Shown here one piece after another: positions 17,769 to 25,805 of a DNA stretch of 64,000 bases; position 1 is the stretch's first letter; each line of letters begins with the position of its first letter. Below the pieces are notes generated by a model. That model did not search any database, was not told where the DNA came from, and saw nothing but the letters and a program-made list of their open reading frames with translations. Source of the stretch: Hyphomicrobiaceae bacterium (GTDB lineage Bacteria; Pseudomonadota; Alphaproteobacteria; Rhizobiales; Devosiaceae). A program made the translations under genes and the position numbers. The DNA is taken from assembly GCA_020638065.1 (NCBI GenBank), contig JACKJG010000005.1, positions 62,001 through 126,000 of the forward strand, read 5' to 3'.

Positions 17769-18695
17769 TTACTTGCTGCCCGCGGCGGCTGCAACCTCGG
17801 CGGCGAAGTCAGATTCCTGTTTTTCGACGCCTTCGCCAAGGGCAAGCCGTACGAAACCAGTCACGCTGATCGGCGTCCCCGCAGTTTTTGCGGCTTCGTC
17901 GATTGCCTGCTGAACGGTCTGATCAGGATTGATGACGAAAGCCTGGCTGAGAAGGCAGACCTCCTCATAGAACTTGCGCATCCGCCCCTCGACCATCTTT
18001 TCGACGATCTCAGCTGGCTTGCCAGAGGCGGCCGCCTGTTCGGAAAACACCGCCTTTTCGCGCGCCACGACGTCCGCATCGATTTCCTCGGGCCGCACCG
18101 CCATCGGATTGGTGGCAGCGATGTGCATCGCAATTTGCTTGCCTAGCGCCTCAAGTGTTGCGCTGCCCGCCGATGATTCAAGACCGACGAGAATGCCGAG
18201 GCGTCCAAGGCCGGTTGCCGCGGCATTGTGAACATACCAGCCGATTGCGCCCTCGCCAACCGAAATGGTCTCGACCCGGCGAAGCGACATGTTCTCGCCA
18301 ATCTTGGCAACGGCGTCGGTGATCCGCTCGGCAACAGACTTGCCCGCACCCGGGTACGCAGCGGCCGCAAGTGCGTCGACGTCGACTCCGGTGCTGAGTG
18401 CAATCTCGGCAATTGCGGAAACCATTGCCTGGAACTCTTCGTTGCGGGCAACGAAATCGGTCTCGGAATTGACCTCGACAGCCGCGCCCTTCGTGCCGGC
18501 GACCGCAACGCCAATCAGACCCTCGGCCGCGACGCGATCGGCCTTCTTGGCCGCCTTGGCCAGACCTTTGGCGCGCAGCCAGTCGATGGCCGCTTCCATG
18601 TCACCTTCGGTTGCATTGAGGGCATTCTTGCAGTCCATCATGCCAACGCCCGTAACTTCACGGAGTTCTTTCACCATTGCCGCAGTGATCGTCAT
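17769..18695 (-). CDS. tsf: Elongation factor Ts
   Basis: A 308-residue EF-Ts, the nucleotide exchange factor of EF-Tu. The signature LREVTGVGMMDCKNAL and SETDFVARN are visible, followed by the core and dimerisation modules. The ATG at 18695 has AAGGTGAG just upstream and is preferred to a GTG three codons earlier. The rpsB-tsf spacing is 98 bases and holds a hairpin. Confidence 0.97.
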   Translation of the reverse strand: MTITAAMVKELREVTGVGMMDCKNALNATEGDMEAAIDWLRAKGLAKAAKKADRVAAEGLIGVAVAGTKGAAVEVNSETDFVARNEEFQAMVSAIAEIALSTGVDVDALAAAAYPGAGKSVAERITDAVAKIGENMSLRRVETISVGEGAIGWYVHNAAATGLGRLGILVGLESSAGSATLEALGKQIAMHIAATNPMAVRPEEIDADVVAREKAVFSEQAAASGKPAEIVEKMVEGRMRKFYEEVCLLSQAFVINPDQTVQQAIDEAAKTAGTPISVTGFVRLALGEGVEKQESDFAAEVAAAAGSK

Positions 18696-18744
18696 TGTTC
18701 TCACCTTTCCCGCTGGTCATCCGGACCTGCGTGATTCTTTCAAG

Positions 18745-18766
18745 ACGGCGCGCCCTTGCGCGCCGT
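18745..18766 (-). other. GC-rich hairpin between rpsB and tsf
   Basis: A perfect 8-bp stem ACGGCGCG / CGCGCCGT with a six-base loop lies in the rpsB-tsf spacer. There is no T run on the minus strand, so it is more likely a stability or attenuation element than a full terminator. Confidence 0.4.
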
Positions 18767-18793
18767 TCACCTAATTCAAAATTGTGACGAAAC

Positions 18794-19849
18794 CTATTTC
18801 GCCAGTTCGCTGGCCTGATCCAGCCAATTGTCACGTTCGATCCGGCCCGGGAAATTCAGCACCGCATCCACCCGGTCAATATCATCCTTGGTGAAGGCCG
18901 CGATCTGGGAGAATTTGGTGATCCCGAGATCATTAAGCTTCTTTTCAAGAACCGGCCCAACACCCGAAATCTTCTTCAAATCGTCCGCCGGACCTTCCGG
19001 AGCCTCGAACAGAACCGGCGAAGCCTCGTCGTCACCGCCAGCCGTTTCGACCGTCTCTGCGACCACCTCTTCAACCGGCGCCGGAGCCGGAGCTTCAACC
19101 GCGACCACCTCTTCGACCGGAGCCTGAATTGCGGCACCCAGATCGACACCCGACGCAGACGACGAGCGGGCAATGCCGTCAAGAGCGGCCTTGGAGATCA
19201 GCGAGCAATAAAGTTCGATCGCACGGGCCGCATCGTCATTGCCCGGAATGGCGTAATCAACCACGTCCGGATCGCAATTGCTGTCGACGACGGCGACGAC
19301 AGGGATGTTCAGTCGGCGCGCTTCTTCGATGGCGATCAGTTCCTTGTTTGTGTCAATGACAAACAGGACATTGGGCAGATTGCCCATATCCTTGATGCCG
19401 CCCAGATCGCGTTCGAGCCGATCCTTTTCGCGCGTGCGCTGAAGCCGCTCCTTCTTGGTCAGACCCGAAATACCCTCATCTTCCTGGGCTTCGAGCTCCT
19501 TGAGGCGGGAGATCGAATTCGAGATCGTCTGCCAATTGGTCAGCGTGCCGCCGAGCCAGCGCGAATTGACGAAATATTGTGCCGACTGCCGCGCAGCATC
19601 GGCCACAACCGGAGCCGCCTGCCGCTTGGTGCCAACGAACAGGACGCGGCCGCCATCGGCCACGACGTCACTGACAAGCTGCAATGCACGTTGCAGCATC
19701 GGAACCGTCTGGCTGAGGTCGAGAATATGAATGTCGTTACGCACGCCGAAAATGAACCGCTCCATTTTCGGGTTCCAACGATGCTTCTGGTGTCCAAAAT
19801 GAACACCGGCTTCGAGCAACTGACGAATAGAAAAATCTGGCAATGCCAT
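18794..19849 (-). CDS. rpsB: Small ribosomal subunit protein uS2 with C-terminal helix-hairpin-helix extension
   Basis: A 351-residue S2; residues 1 to about 235 are the normal S2 core (MALPDFSIRQLLEAGVHFGH, FVIDTNKE, PVVAVVDSNCDP). After a Val/Ala/Pro/Glu-rich linker (about 236-288), residues 289-351 form a small domain with ISGVGPVLEKKLNDLG, a helix-hairpin-helix-like motif, and GRIERDNW. The same domain ends NuoE in this window. Bacterial S2 is commonly about 240-260 residues, so the tail adds about 100. The ATG at 19849 has AAGGAG upstream. An earlier in-frame start would add 15 atypical residues. Confidence 0.95.
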   Translation of the reverse strand: MALPDFSIRQLLEAGVHFGHQKHRWNPKMERFIFGVRNDIHILDLSQTVPMLQRALQLVSDVVADGGRVLFVGTKRQAAPVVADAARQSAQYFVNSRWLGGTLTNWQTISNSISRLKELEAQEDEGISGLTKKERLQRTREKDRLERDLGGIKDMGNLPNVLFVIDTNKELIAIEEARRLNIPVVAVVDSNCDPDVVDYAIPGNDDAARAIELYCSLISKAALDGIARSSSASGVDLGAAIQAPVEEVVAVEAPAPAPVEEVVAETVETAGGDDEASPVLFEAPEGPADDLKKISGVGPVLEKKLNDLGITKFSQIAAFTKDDIDRVDAVLNFPGRIERDNWLDQASELAK

Positions 19850-19983
19850 CTGGCATGTCTCCTTTGACCGGTTGTGCCGCCACGGATTGTGCAACGCTGA
19901 AAAATCAGGTCACCGGAAGGGCGGAAAGCCCGAAAATCCGTGTGTGAGATTGATAGAACGCCGCGGCTCTATCCCAATTGCCG

Positions 19984-20003
19984 AAAAAGCGCAAGCCCTG
20001 CGC
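19984..20003 (-). terminator. Likely intrinsic terminator after dnaE
   Basis: A GCGCA / TGCGC stem with a five-base loop is followed by five T on the minus strand, 33 bases past the dnaE stop and upstream of rpsB. The stem is short but GC-rich. Confidence 0.55.
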
Positions 20004-20036
20004 ACAACGCCGCACTACGCCCGGTCCAACACCGTA

Positions 20037-23000
20037 TCAGCTAAGCCGGGCGTCCCGAACGCCGGGGATCGACTTGACCCCACCCGCCAGCTCCGGCGTC
20101 ACCTGAAACTGCCCGTCCAACGCAATTTCGAATTCGGTCTGCCGGTCGTTGCCTAGCACTCGAAAGGACACCGAACCATTGCCACCCGTTTTGAGCAGAC
20201 TGGCGATCGGCCCGAGGCACTCTTCGTTATCGGCATGAATGGTCAGGTGCTTTTCGGCAGCCAGGGCAACATGATCGAGCGCTTCCGCCCGAAGCAATCG
20301 AACCCGAATGCCCTCGGCCTGCTCCTCGGCACCCACATCGAGAATAAGCAGATTGCCGACGGCGAGAACATCCGAACTCGTGCCGAGTTGTTCGGAAAAG
20401 ACAAGGCACTCATACGATCCCGTCGGGTCGGACAACGTGAGAATGGACATCGGCGCACCCTTGCGCGTTTTCCGGTCCTGTCGCGCAGCCAGGAGGCCTG
20501 CGAGTTTTCCAGCCGTTGCGCCGCGTTTCACCGCTTCGGCAAAGCCAGACCACATGTGCACATTCTTTTCCGACAGCAGATCCATGTACTCGTCGAGCGG
20601 ATGCCCGGATAGATGAAACCCGATGGCGTTGAACTCGCGTTCCAGCCGGTCCGATTGCGTCCAGCGCTGCGCGCGCGCATTGAGCGGCACCTCAACCACC
20701 TCGGCTTCCCCGAACATGTCGGTCATACCCACGGCCTTGTCCTGGCTGATCCGTTGCGCCGTGCCCACCATCGCCTCGATCGCCTCGAAGGCCTGCTCGC
20801 GATAATCGACCAGTCCATCAAATGCACCGGCAGCCACCAGCGATTCCAGTGTTCGCCGACCCGCCACCTTCGGGTCCACGCGCTTGGCGAAGTCCGAAAG
20901 CGTCGCAAACGGCCGGTCGCCGCGCACGGCAACGATATGCTCCGCCACCTGCCGCCCGACACCCTTGACCGCGCAAAGCGCATAGAGAATGTCACCGTCC
21001 TGCACGTCGAAAACATCCGCTGACCGGTTGATGTCGGGCGCCCTCACCTCGATCCCGAGCCTGTTGGCATCGCGCTTGAATTCCGCCAGCTTGTCGGTAT
21101 TACCCATGTCCAGCGTCATCGACGCTGCCAGGAATTCCCGCGGATAATGGGTTTTGAGATAGGCGGTCTGGATCGACACGAGCGCATAGGCCGCAGCGTG
21201 CGACTTGTTGAAACCGTAATCGGCAAACTTGGCCAGCAGGTCGAAAATCTGATTGGCCAGGTTCTCGGAGATTTCCTCGCGCGCGCACCCTTCGACGAGC
21301 CGCGTCTTCTGTTTGTTCATCTCGGCGCGGTCTTTCTTGCCCATCGCACGGCGCAATACGTCCGCCTCACCCAGCGAATAGCCCGCCAGAACCTGCGCGA
21401 TCTGCATCACCTGTTCCTGGTAGACGATGATGCCGTAGGTTTCGGCCAGAATGGGTTCCATCTTCGGATGCAGAACCGAGAACTTTTCGTTGCCATGTTT
21501 GCGCGCGCAAAAGCTTGGAATGTTCTCCATCGGACCAGGCCGGAACAAAGCCACCAGTGCAATGATGTCTTCGAACCGGTCCGGCTGCATGTCGAGCAGC
21601 GCCCGCCGCATGCCCGCGCTTTCAATCTGGAAGATGCCGACCGTTTCGCCCTTTTGCAGCATCTTGTAGGTGGCCGCGTCGTCAATCGGAATCGTTGAGG
21701 GCGTCAAACCGGCTCCGGTGCGATTGGCCATGGCAATGGCATGCTTGATGACGGTCAGCGTCTTGAGACCGAGAAAGTCGAACTTGACCAGCCCGGCCGG
21801 CTCGACCCATTTCAGCGAATATTGCGTGACCGGCATGTCCGAACGTGGATCGCGGTAAAGCGGCACCAATTCCTGCAAGGGCCTGTCGCCGATCACGATG
21901 CCCGCTGCGTGGGTCGAAGCGTGCCGGAACAGACCCTCGACATGCTGGGCAATATCGATGAGTTGGCCGACGGTCTCGTCATCGTCACGCAACGCCCGCA
22001 ATTGCGGGACATCTTCGAGCGCTTGCCCGATGCTGACGGGATTGGCCGGATTGGCCGGCACGAGCTTGCAGATCCGGTCCACCTGCCCATAGGGCATTTG
22101 CAGAACCCGCCCGACATCCCGCAAGGCGGCCCGCGCCTGCAACGACCCGAACGTGATGATCTGGGCAACCTGATCGTGCCCATATTTCTCCTGCACATAG
22201 CGGATCACGTCTTCACGCCCGTCCTGACAGAAATCGACGTCAAAGTCCGGCATCGAGATACGTTCAGGGTTGAGGAAGCGTTCGAAGAGCAGGTTATAGC
22301 GCAGCGGATCGATATCCGTGATCGTCAACGCATAGGCAACCAGCGAACCTGCGCCTGAACCGCGCCCCGGCCCCACAGGAATATCGTGCTCCTTGGCCCA
22401 TTTGATGAAATCGGCCACGATGAGGAAGTAGCCCGGATATTTCATGTTCTCGATGATTTCGAGCTCACGCTCGAGCCGCGCATCGTAATCGCGTGCGGAA
22501 AATTCCGGGGCGGTGCCAAATGCCTCGATCCGGAAGCGAAGTCCCTCTCGCGCCTGCCGGGCCAGTTCCTCTGCTTCCAACGCGACAGCTTTATCCGGAT
22601 TATCGGCGGCCTCTGGAGCGAAAGACGGCAGGATCGGGCCCCGGGTCAGAGGGCGGAAACTCACCCGCCGGGCAATTTCGACGCTGTTTTCCAGCGCCTC
22701 TGGCAGATCAGCAAAAAGCGCGCACATCTCCTCGCGTGACTTGAAATAATGCTGATCAGAGAGCTTTCGGCGTTCGGTCTGCGCCAGCACCGACCCGGAT
22801 GCGATAGCCAGAAGCGCATCATGCGACTCGAAATCATCACTCTTCGGGAAGTAGGGCTCGTTGGTCGCGACCAGCGGAATGCCGCGCTCGTATGCAAGTT
22901 CGACGAGCACAGGCTCCACGCGGGCCTCGCGCGCCAACCCGTGCCGCTGCAATTCGATGTAAAGCCGATCTCCAAAAAGGCGCTCCAGCACATCGAGCCG

Positions 23001-23480
23001 TTGTTCGGCATGCGGCTGCCGGCCCTCACCGATCAGCGTGTCAATGGCCCCTTCCGGGCCACCCGAAAGGCAGACCAGGCCGGTCATTTCCGCCGCTTCG
23101 AGCCAATCCTGCTTCAAGGCGACGTGCCCCGGCTCGCCTTCGAGATAGGCGCGGGACACCAGTCGCGACATCTCAAGGAAGCCGGCTTCATCAAGTGCAA
23201 TCAGGACAACCCGCCCGGTATCGCTGTGCCGCTGATCCGGTGTCTCCTCTTTATTGGCAAAGTCAATCTCGACCTGAGCGCCAATGATCGGTTGAATGCC
23301 CTTTTTGGCGGCCTTCTCGGAGAATTCGAGCGCGCCGAAAAGGTTTGACGTATCTGAAATCCCAAGCGCCGGTTGCCCATCCGCGGCCGCAAGGTCGAGC
23401 AGCTTGCCAACCGGCAAGGCACCTTCAAGCAGCGAATAGGCTGTGTGCACATGTAGATGCACGAAACCGGGCAATTGCAT
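20037..23480 (-). CDS. dnaE: DNA polymerase III alpha subunit (DnaE1)
   Basis: An 1147-residue replicative polymerase. The N-terminal PHP domain begins FVHLHVHTAYSLLEGA, the palm catalytic aspartates lie in MPDFDVDFCQ, and finger, beta-binding and OB-fold regions follow to the C-terminus. It lies 46 bases downstream of a LexA-controlled small gene on the same strand, so part of its transcription may be SOS-responsive. The size and PHP-intact start are typical of the essential DnaE1 rather than the error-prone DnaE2. Confidence 0.97.
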   Translation of the reverse strand: MQLPGFVHLHVHTAYSLLEGALPVGKLLDLAAADGQPALGISDTSNLFGALEFSEKAAKKGIQPIIGAQVEIDFANKEETPDQRHSDTGRVVLIALDEAGFLEMSRLVSRAYLEGEPGHVALKQDWLEAAEMTGLVCLSGGPEGAIDTLIGEGRQPHAEQRLDVLERLFGDRLYIELQRHGLAREARVEPVLVELAYERGIPLVATNEPYFPKSDDFESHDALLAIASGSVLAQTERRKLSDQHYFKSREEMCALFADLPEALENSVEIARRVSFRPLTRGPILPSFAPEAADNPDKAVALEAEELARQAREGLRFRIEAFGTAPEFSARDYDARLERELEIIENMKYPGYFLIVADFIKWAKEHDIPVGPGRGSGAGSLVAYALTITDIDPLRYNLLFERFLNPERISMPDFDVDFCQDGREDVIRYVQEKYGHDQVAQIITFGSLQARAALRDVGRVLQMPYGQVDRICKLVPANPANPVSIGQALEDVPQLRALRDDDETVGQLIDIAQHVEGLFRHASTHAAGIVIGDRPLQELVPLYRDPRSDMPVTQYSLKWVEPAGLVKFDFLGLKTLTVIKHAIAMANRTGAGLTPSTIPIDDAATYKMLQKGETVGIFQIESAGMRRALLDMQPDRFEDIIALVALFRPGPMENIPSFCARKHGNEKFSVLHPKMEPILAETYGIIVYQEQVMQIAQVLAGYSLGEADVLRRAMGKKDRAEMNKQKTRLVEGCAREEISENLANQIFDLLAKFADYGFNKSHAAAYALVSIQTAYLKTHYPREFLAASMTLDMGNTDKLAEFKRDANRLGIEVRAPDINRSADVFDVQDGDILYALCAVKGVGRQVAEHIVAVRGDRPFATLSDFAKRVDPKVAGRRTLESLVAAGAFDGLVDYREQAFEAIEAMVGTAQRISQDKAVGMTDMFGEAEVVEVPLNARAQRWTQSDRLEREFNAIGFHLSGHPLDEYMDLLSEKNVHMWSGFAEAVKRGATAGKLAGLLAARQDRKTRKGAPMSILTLSDPTGSYECLVFSEQLGTSSDVLAVGNLLILDVGAEEQAEGIRVRLLRAEALDHVALAAEKHLTIHADNEECLGPIASLLKTGGNGSVSFRVLGNDRQTEFEIALDGQFQVTPELAGGVKSIPGVRDARLS

Positions 23481-23526
23481 CGTTTTGAACCTGAGCGTGG
23501 ACTTTCCTTTTAGCGCGGATGCACGA

Positions 23527-23625
23527 TCAGGAAAGGTGCTGGAGGATATCCATCCACATGAATGCGGAAGCGCACACGGCGCTAAGAGTGGAAAAAGCCA
23601 TCAGGTCTTTGAAGAAAGTGGACAT
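23527..23625 (-). CDS. Predicted SOS-induced 32-residue membrane micro-protein
   Basis: A 33-codon frame from ATG 23625 to TGA 23527 encodes MSTFFKDLMAFSTLSAVCAS followed by AFMWMDILQHLS. AAGGAGAG lies about five bases before the start. The middle is hydrophobic enough for one membrane segment. A sigma-70-like promoter whose spacer is filled by a LexA box lies immediately upstream, so it should be induced by DNA damage. Size, hydrophobicity and control resemble SOS-induced division inhibitors such as Caulobacter SidA, but I cannot claim sequence homology. It could also act as a leader peptide for dnaE, 46 bases downstream. Confidence 0.65.
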   Translation of the reverse strand: MSTFFKDLMAFSTLSAVCASAFMWMDILQHLS

Positions 23626-23651
23626 CGTTCTCTCCTTGCTTTGATGTCCAC

Positions 23652-23680
23652 AACATATGTTCTGGTTTTGTTCTTTTCAA
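23652..23680 (-). promoter_or_regulatory. Sigma-70-type promoter of the SOS small gene
   Basis: On the minus strand TTGAAA (23675-23680) and TATGTT (23652-23657) are separated by exactly 17 bases. The LexA box occupies the spacer, so LexA would block polymerase binding. Confidence 0.65.
23659..23673 (+). promoter_or_regulatory. LexA box GTTC-N7-GTTC
   Basis: GTTCTGGTTTTGTTC exactly fits the alphaproteobacterial direct-repeat SOS box GTTC-N7-GTTC (GAAC-N7-GAAC on the other strand). It lies 34-48 bases upstream of the small gene start and between its -35 and -10. Confidence 0.8.
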
Positions 23681-23687
23681 GCATTTT

Positions 23688-23702
23688 GTTCTTGTTTTGA
23701 TC
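23688..23702 (+). promoter_or_regulatory. Second, imperfect LexA-like site
   Basis: GTTCTTGTTTTGATC differs from the perfect box 29 bases away by two bases; the second half-site is GATC instead of GTTC. It could be a secondary LexA contact just upstream of the -35. Confidence 0.35.
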
Positions 23703-23755
23703 TTTCCCATTCAAACCGTTAACAACCGATGAACACGCCAAATAGCGTTGAATTG

Positions 23756-24442
23756 TCAGAGTGTTGCGGCAATTACCTTGCCATCCTGCAACGTGATCAC
23801 CCGATCCGCCTTGCGCGCCAGCGAATGATCGTGGGTGACAAAAAGCGTACCCGAACCCTGATTGCGCATCAGATTAACCAGCGCGTCGAACACCATTCCG
23901 CTCGTGGCCGGATCGAGGTTTCCGGTCGGCTCGTCTGCCAGAATGATATGTGGCCGGTTGGCCGCCGCTCGTGCAATCGCGACCCTCTGTTGCTCGCCGC
24001 CCGAAAGTTCCGCCGGCCGGTGTTCGGCCCTGGCGCCAACCCCCAGAAGCTCCAGCAGCTCCATCCCGCGCGTTCTGGCATTTGCCTCCGCCTGTCCAGC
24101 GATCAGCATCGGGATCACCAGATTCTCAAGCGCCGTGAACTCCGGCAGCAAATGATGGAACTGGTAGACGAAACCAATCGCCGTGCGCCTGAGATGTGTG
24201 CGGGCCCGGTCCCCGAGGTGATGCGTCGCCTGCCCGTCTACCACGACTTCCCCGCCACTCGGCTGGTCAAGCAAACCGGCAATGTGCAGCAAGGTCGATT
24301 TGCCTGCACCCGAGGGCGCGACGAGCGCCACAAGCTCGCCAGCGCTCACCGTGAGACTTGCACCTTCCAGCACGTCGAGCCGCGCTTCGCCCTTGCCATA
24401 AAACTTGGCAATGTTTTTCAGCTCCAGCAGCACGTCACTCAT
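23756..24442 (-). CDS. lolD: Lipoprotein-releasing ABC transporter ATPase LolD
   Basis: A 228-residue ABC ATPase with Walker A in APSGAGKST, signature LSGGEQQRVAIARA and Walker B IILADEPTGNLD. It powers extraction of outer-membrane lipoproteins from the inner membrane together with the LolC/E permease. It overlaps the permease 3' end by eight bases. Confidence 0.94.
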   Translation of the reverse strand: MSDVLLELKNIAKFYGKGEARLDVLEGASLTVSAGELVALVAPSGAGKSTLLHIAGLLDQPSGGEVVVDGQATHHLGDRARTHLRRTAIGFVYQFHHLLPEFTALENLVIPMLIAGQAEANARTRGMELLELLGVGARAEHRPAELSGGEQQRVAIARAAANRPHIILADEPTGNLDPATSGMVFDALVNLMRNQGSGTLFVTHDHSLARKADRVITLQDGKVIAATL

Positions 24443-25805
24443 AGCGAAGCGCCTCGATCGGATCGTATCGGGCGGCGCGCAGGGCCGGGTAAAGTGTTGC
24501 CAAGAATGTCAGGACCAGCGACAGGCCGACAACAAACGTCACTTCAACCGGATCGATCTTGGTTGGCAGAGCGGAGAGAAAAAACACTTCAGGCGGAAAC
24601 AGGCGAATACCAAGCAGGTCCGAAAGCCATGCCCTCAGCGCTTCGGCGTTGGCCGCAATAACGAGCCCGAGCACCAGCCCGACCGCCGTTCCGGCCAGCC
24701 CGATCGCCGTACCGGTCATGCAGAAGATACGCATGATCGAACCCCGCGTCGCACCCATAGTGCGAAGAATTGCGATGTCCGCGCCCTTGTCTTTGACCAG
24801 CATGACCAGCGACGAAATGATATTGAACGCGGCAACCACAACGATCATCGAAAGGATGGTGAACATCACCACCCGCTCAACCTGCAGAGCCGAAAAGAAG
24901 GTCGCGTTGCGCTGCTTCCAGTCTGTCAGCACCATGGGCCGGTCGACATTCGCATAGATGCGTTCCGCCATTGCATCCGTGTCGTCGGGATTTTCGATGA
25001 AGATCTCAACCCCAGTCGCCTCGTAAACGCGTTCATAGGCGGCGTCGATTTGCTCGTCGGTCGCGTCGAACGGCAGCGGTTCCTGGCCCGGCTTGAGTTG
25101 ATCCTCGTACATCTTGAAATAGGTCTGCGCCTTTTCGATCGGCATGTAGACGTAAAACGAGTCGAACTCGACCATCCCAAGATTGAAGATGACGGTGACC
25201 GGATAGGAGCGAATTTGCGGGGTCGCCCCGAATGGCGTCACTGCCCCGTTCGGATTGACCAGGGTTACGGAATCTCCAAGCGACACGCCGAGTTTCTGCG
25301 CCAGTCGGCTCCCGATGGCGATCCCTTCGCTATCGTCCCAGCCATCCCAGCTTCCGAATTGCGCCGATGTCGACAATAGCGGCAACTTGTTGATGTCTTC
25401 CAGAGTCATGCCGCGCACCGAAACACCCGAGGCGTCACCTGCCCCGGATGCCAGCGCCTGGCCTTCGACAAAGGTGACCGCGTGCGTTACACCCGGAACG
25501 TCTTCGATCTTTGTGACCAGTTCCTTGTAGTCGGTCAGCTTGGTCTCGACCGGATAGGCGGAAAAATGGCCGTTCAGCCCGAGGATTTTGGACAAGAGCT
25601 CGTCGCGGAACCCGTTCATCACCGACATGACGACGATCAGAGTGGCGACACCGATCGCAACACCGGTCAGGGTCAGTCCGGCAATCACCGAAATGAACGC
25701 GTCCTTGCGCCGGGACCTCAGGTAGCGCCCGGCCATAAGCCATTCGAAACGCGAGAAAGCTCGCGATCCGGCGGCATTGGCTTTTGCGGCACTGGCTTCG
25801 GTCAA
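24435..25805 (-). CDS. lolC: Lipoprotein-releasing ABC transporter permease (LolC/LolE/LolF family)
   Basis: A 456-residue MacB/FtsX-type permease: one N-terminal membrane segment (LTLTGVAIGVATLIVVMSVM), a large periplasmic domain (about 60-300), then three membrane segments near the C-terminus with VMLVKDKGADIAILRTMGA. A single permease gene with lolD suggests a homodimeric LolF-type system. It overlaps proS by four bases and lolD by eight, forming proS-lolC-lolD. Confidence 0.92.
   Translation of the reverse strand: MTEASAAKANAAGSRAFSRFEWLMAGRYLRSRRKDAFISVIAGLTLTGVAIGVATLIVVMSVMNGFRDELLSKILGLNGHFSAYPVETKLTDYKELVTKIEDVPGVTHAVTFVEGQALASGAGDASGVSVRGMTLEDINKLPLLSTSAQFGSWDGWDDSEGIAIGSRLAQKLGVSLGDSVTLVNPNGAVTPFGATPQIRSYPVTVIFNLGMVEFDSFYVYMPIEKAQTYFKMYEDQLKPGQEPLPFDATDEQIDAAYERVYEATGVEIFIENPDDTDAMAERIYANVDRPMVLTDWKQRNATFFSALQVERVVMFTILSMIVVVAAFNIISSLVMLVKDKGADIAILRTMGATRGSIMRIFCMTGTAIGLAGTAVGLVLGLVIAANAEALRAWLSDLLGIRLFPPEVFFLSALPTKIDPVEVTFVVGLSLVLTFLATLYPALRAARYDPIEALRYE

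Noticed and set aside
17714..17845. N-terminal extension of pyrH by 44 residues
   Set aside because: Overlaps the tsf end; the GTG at 17713 has a ribosome binding site and the family start.
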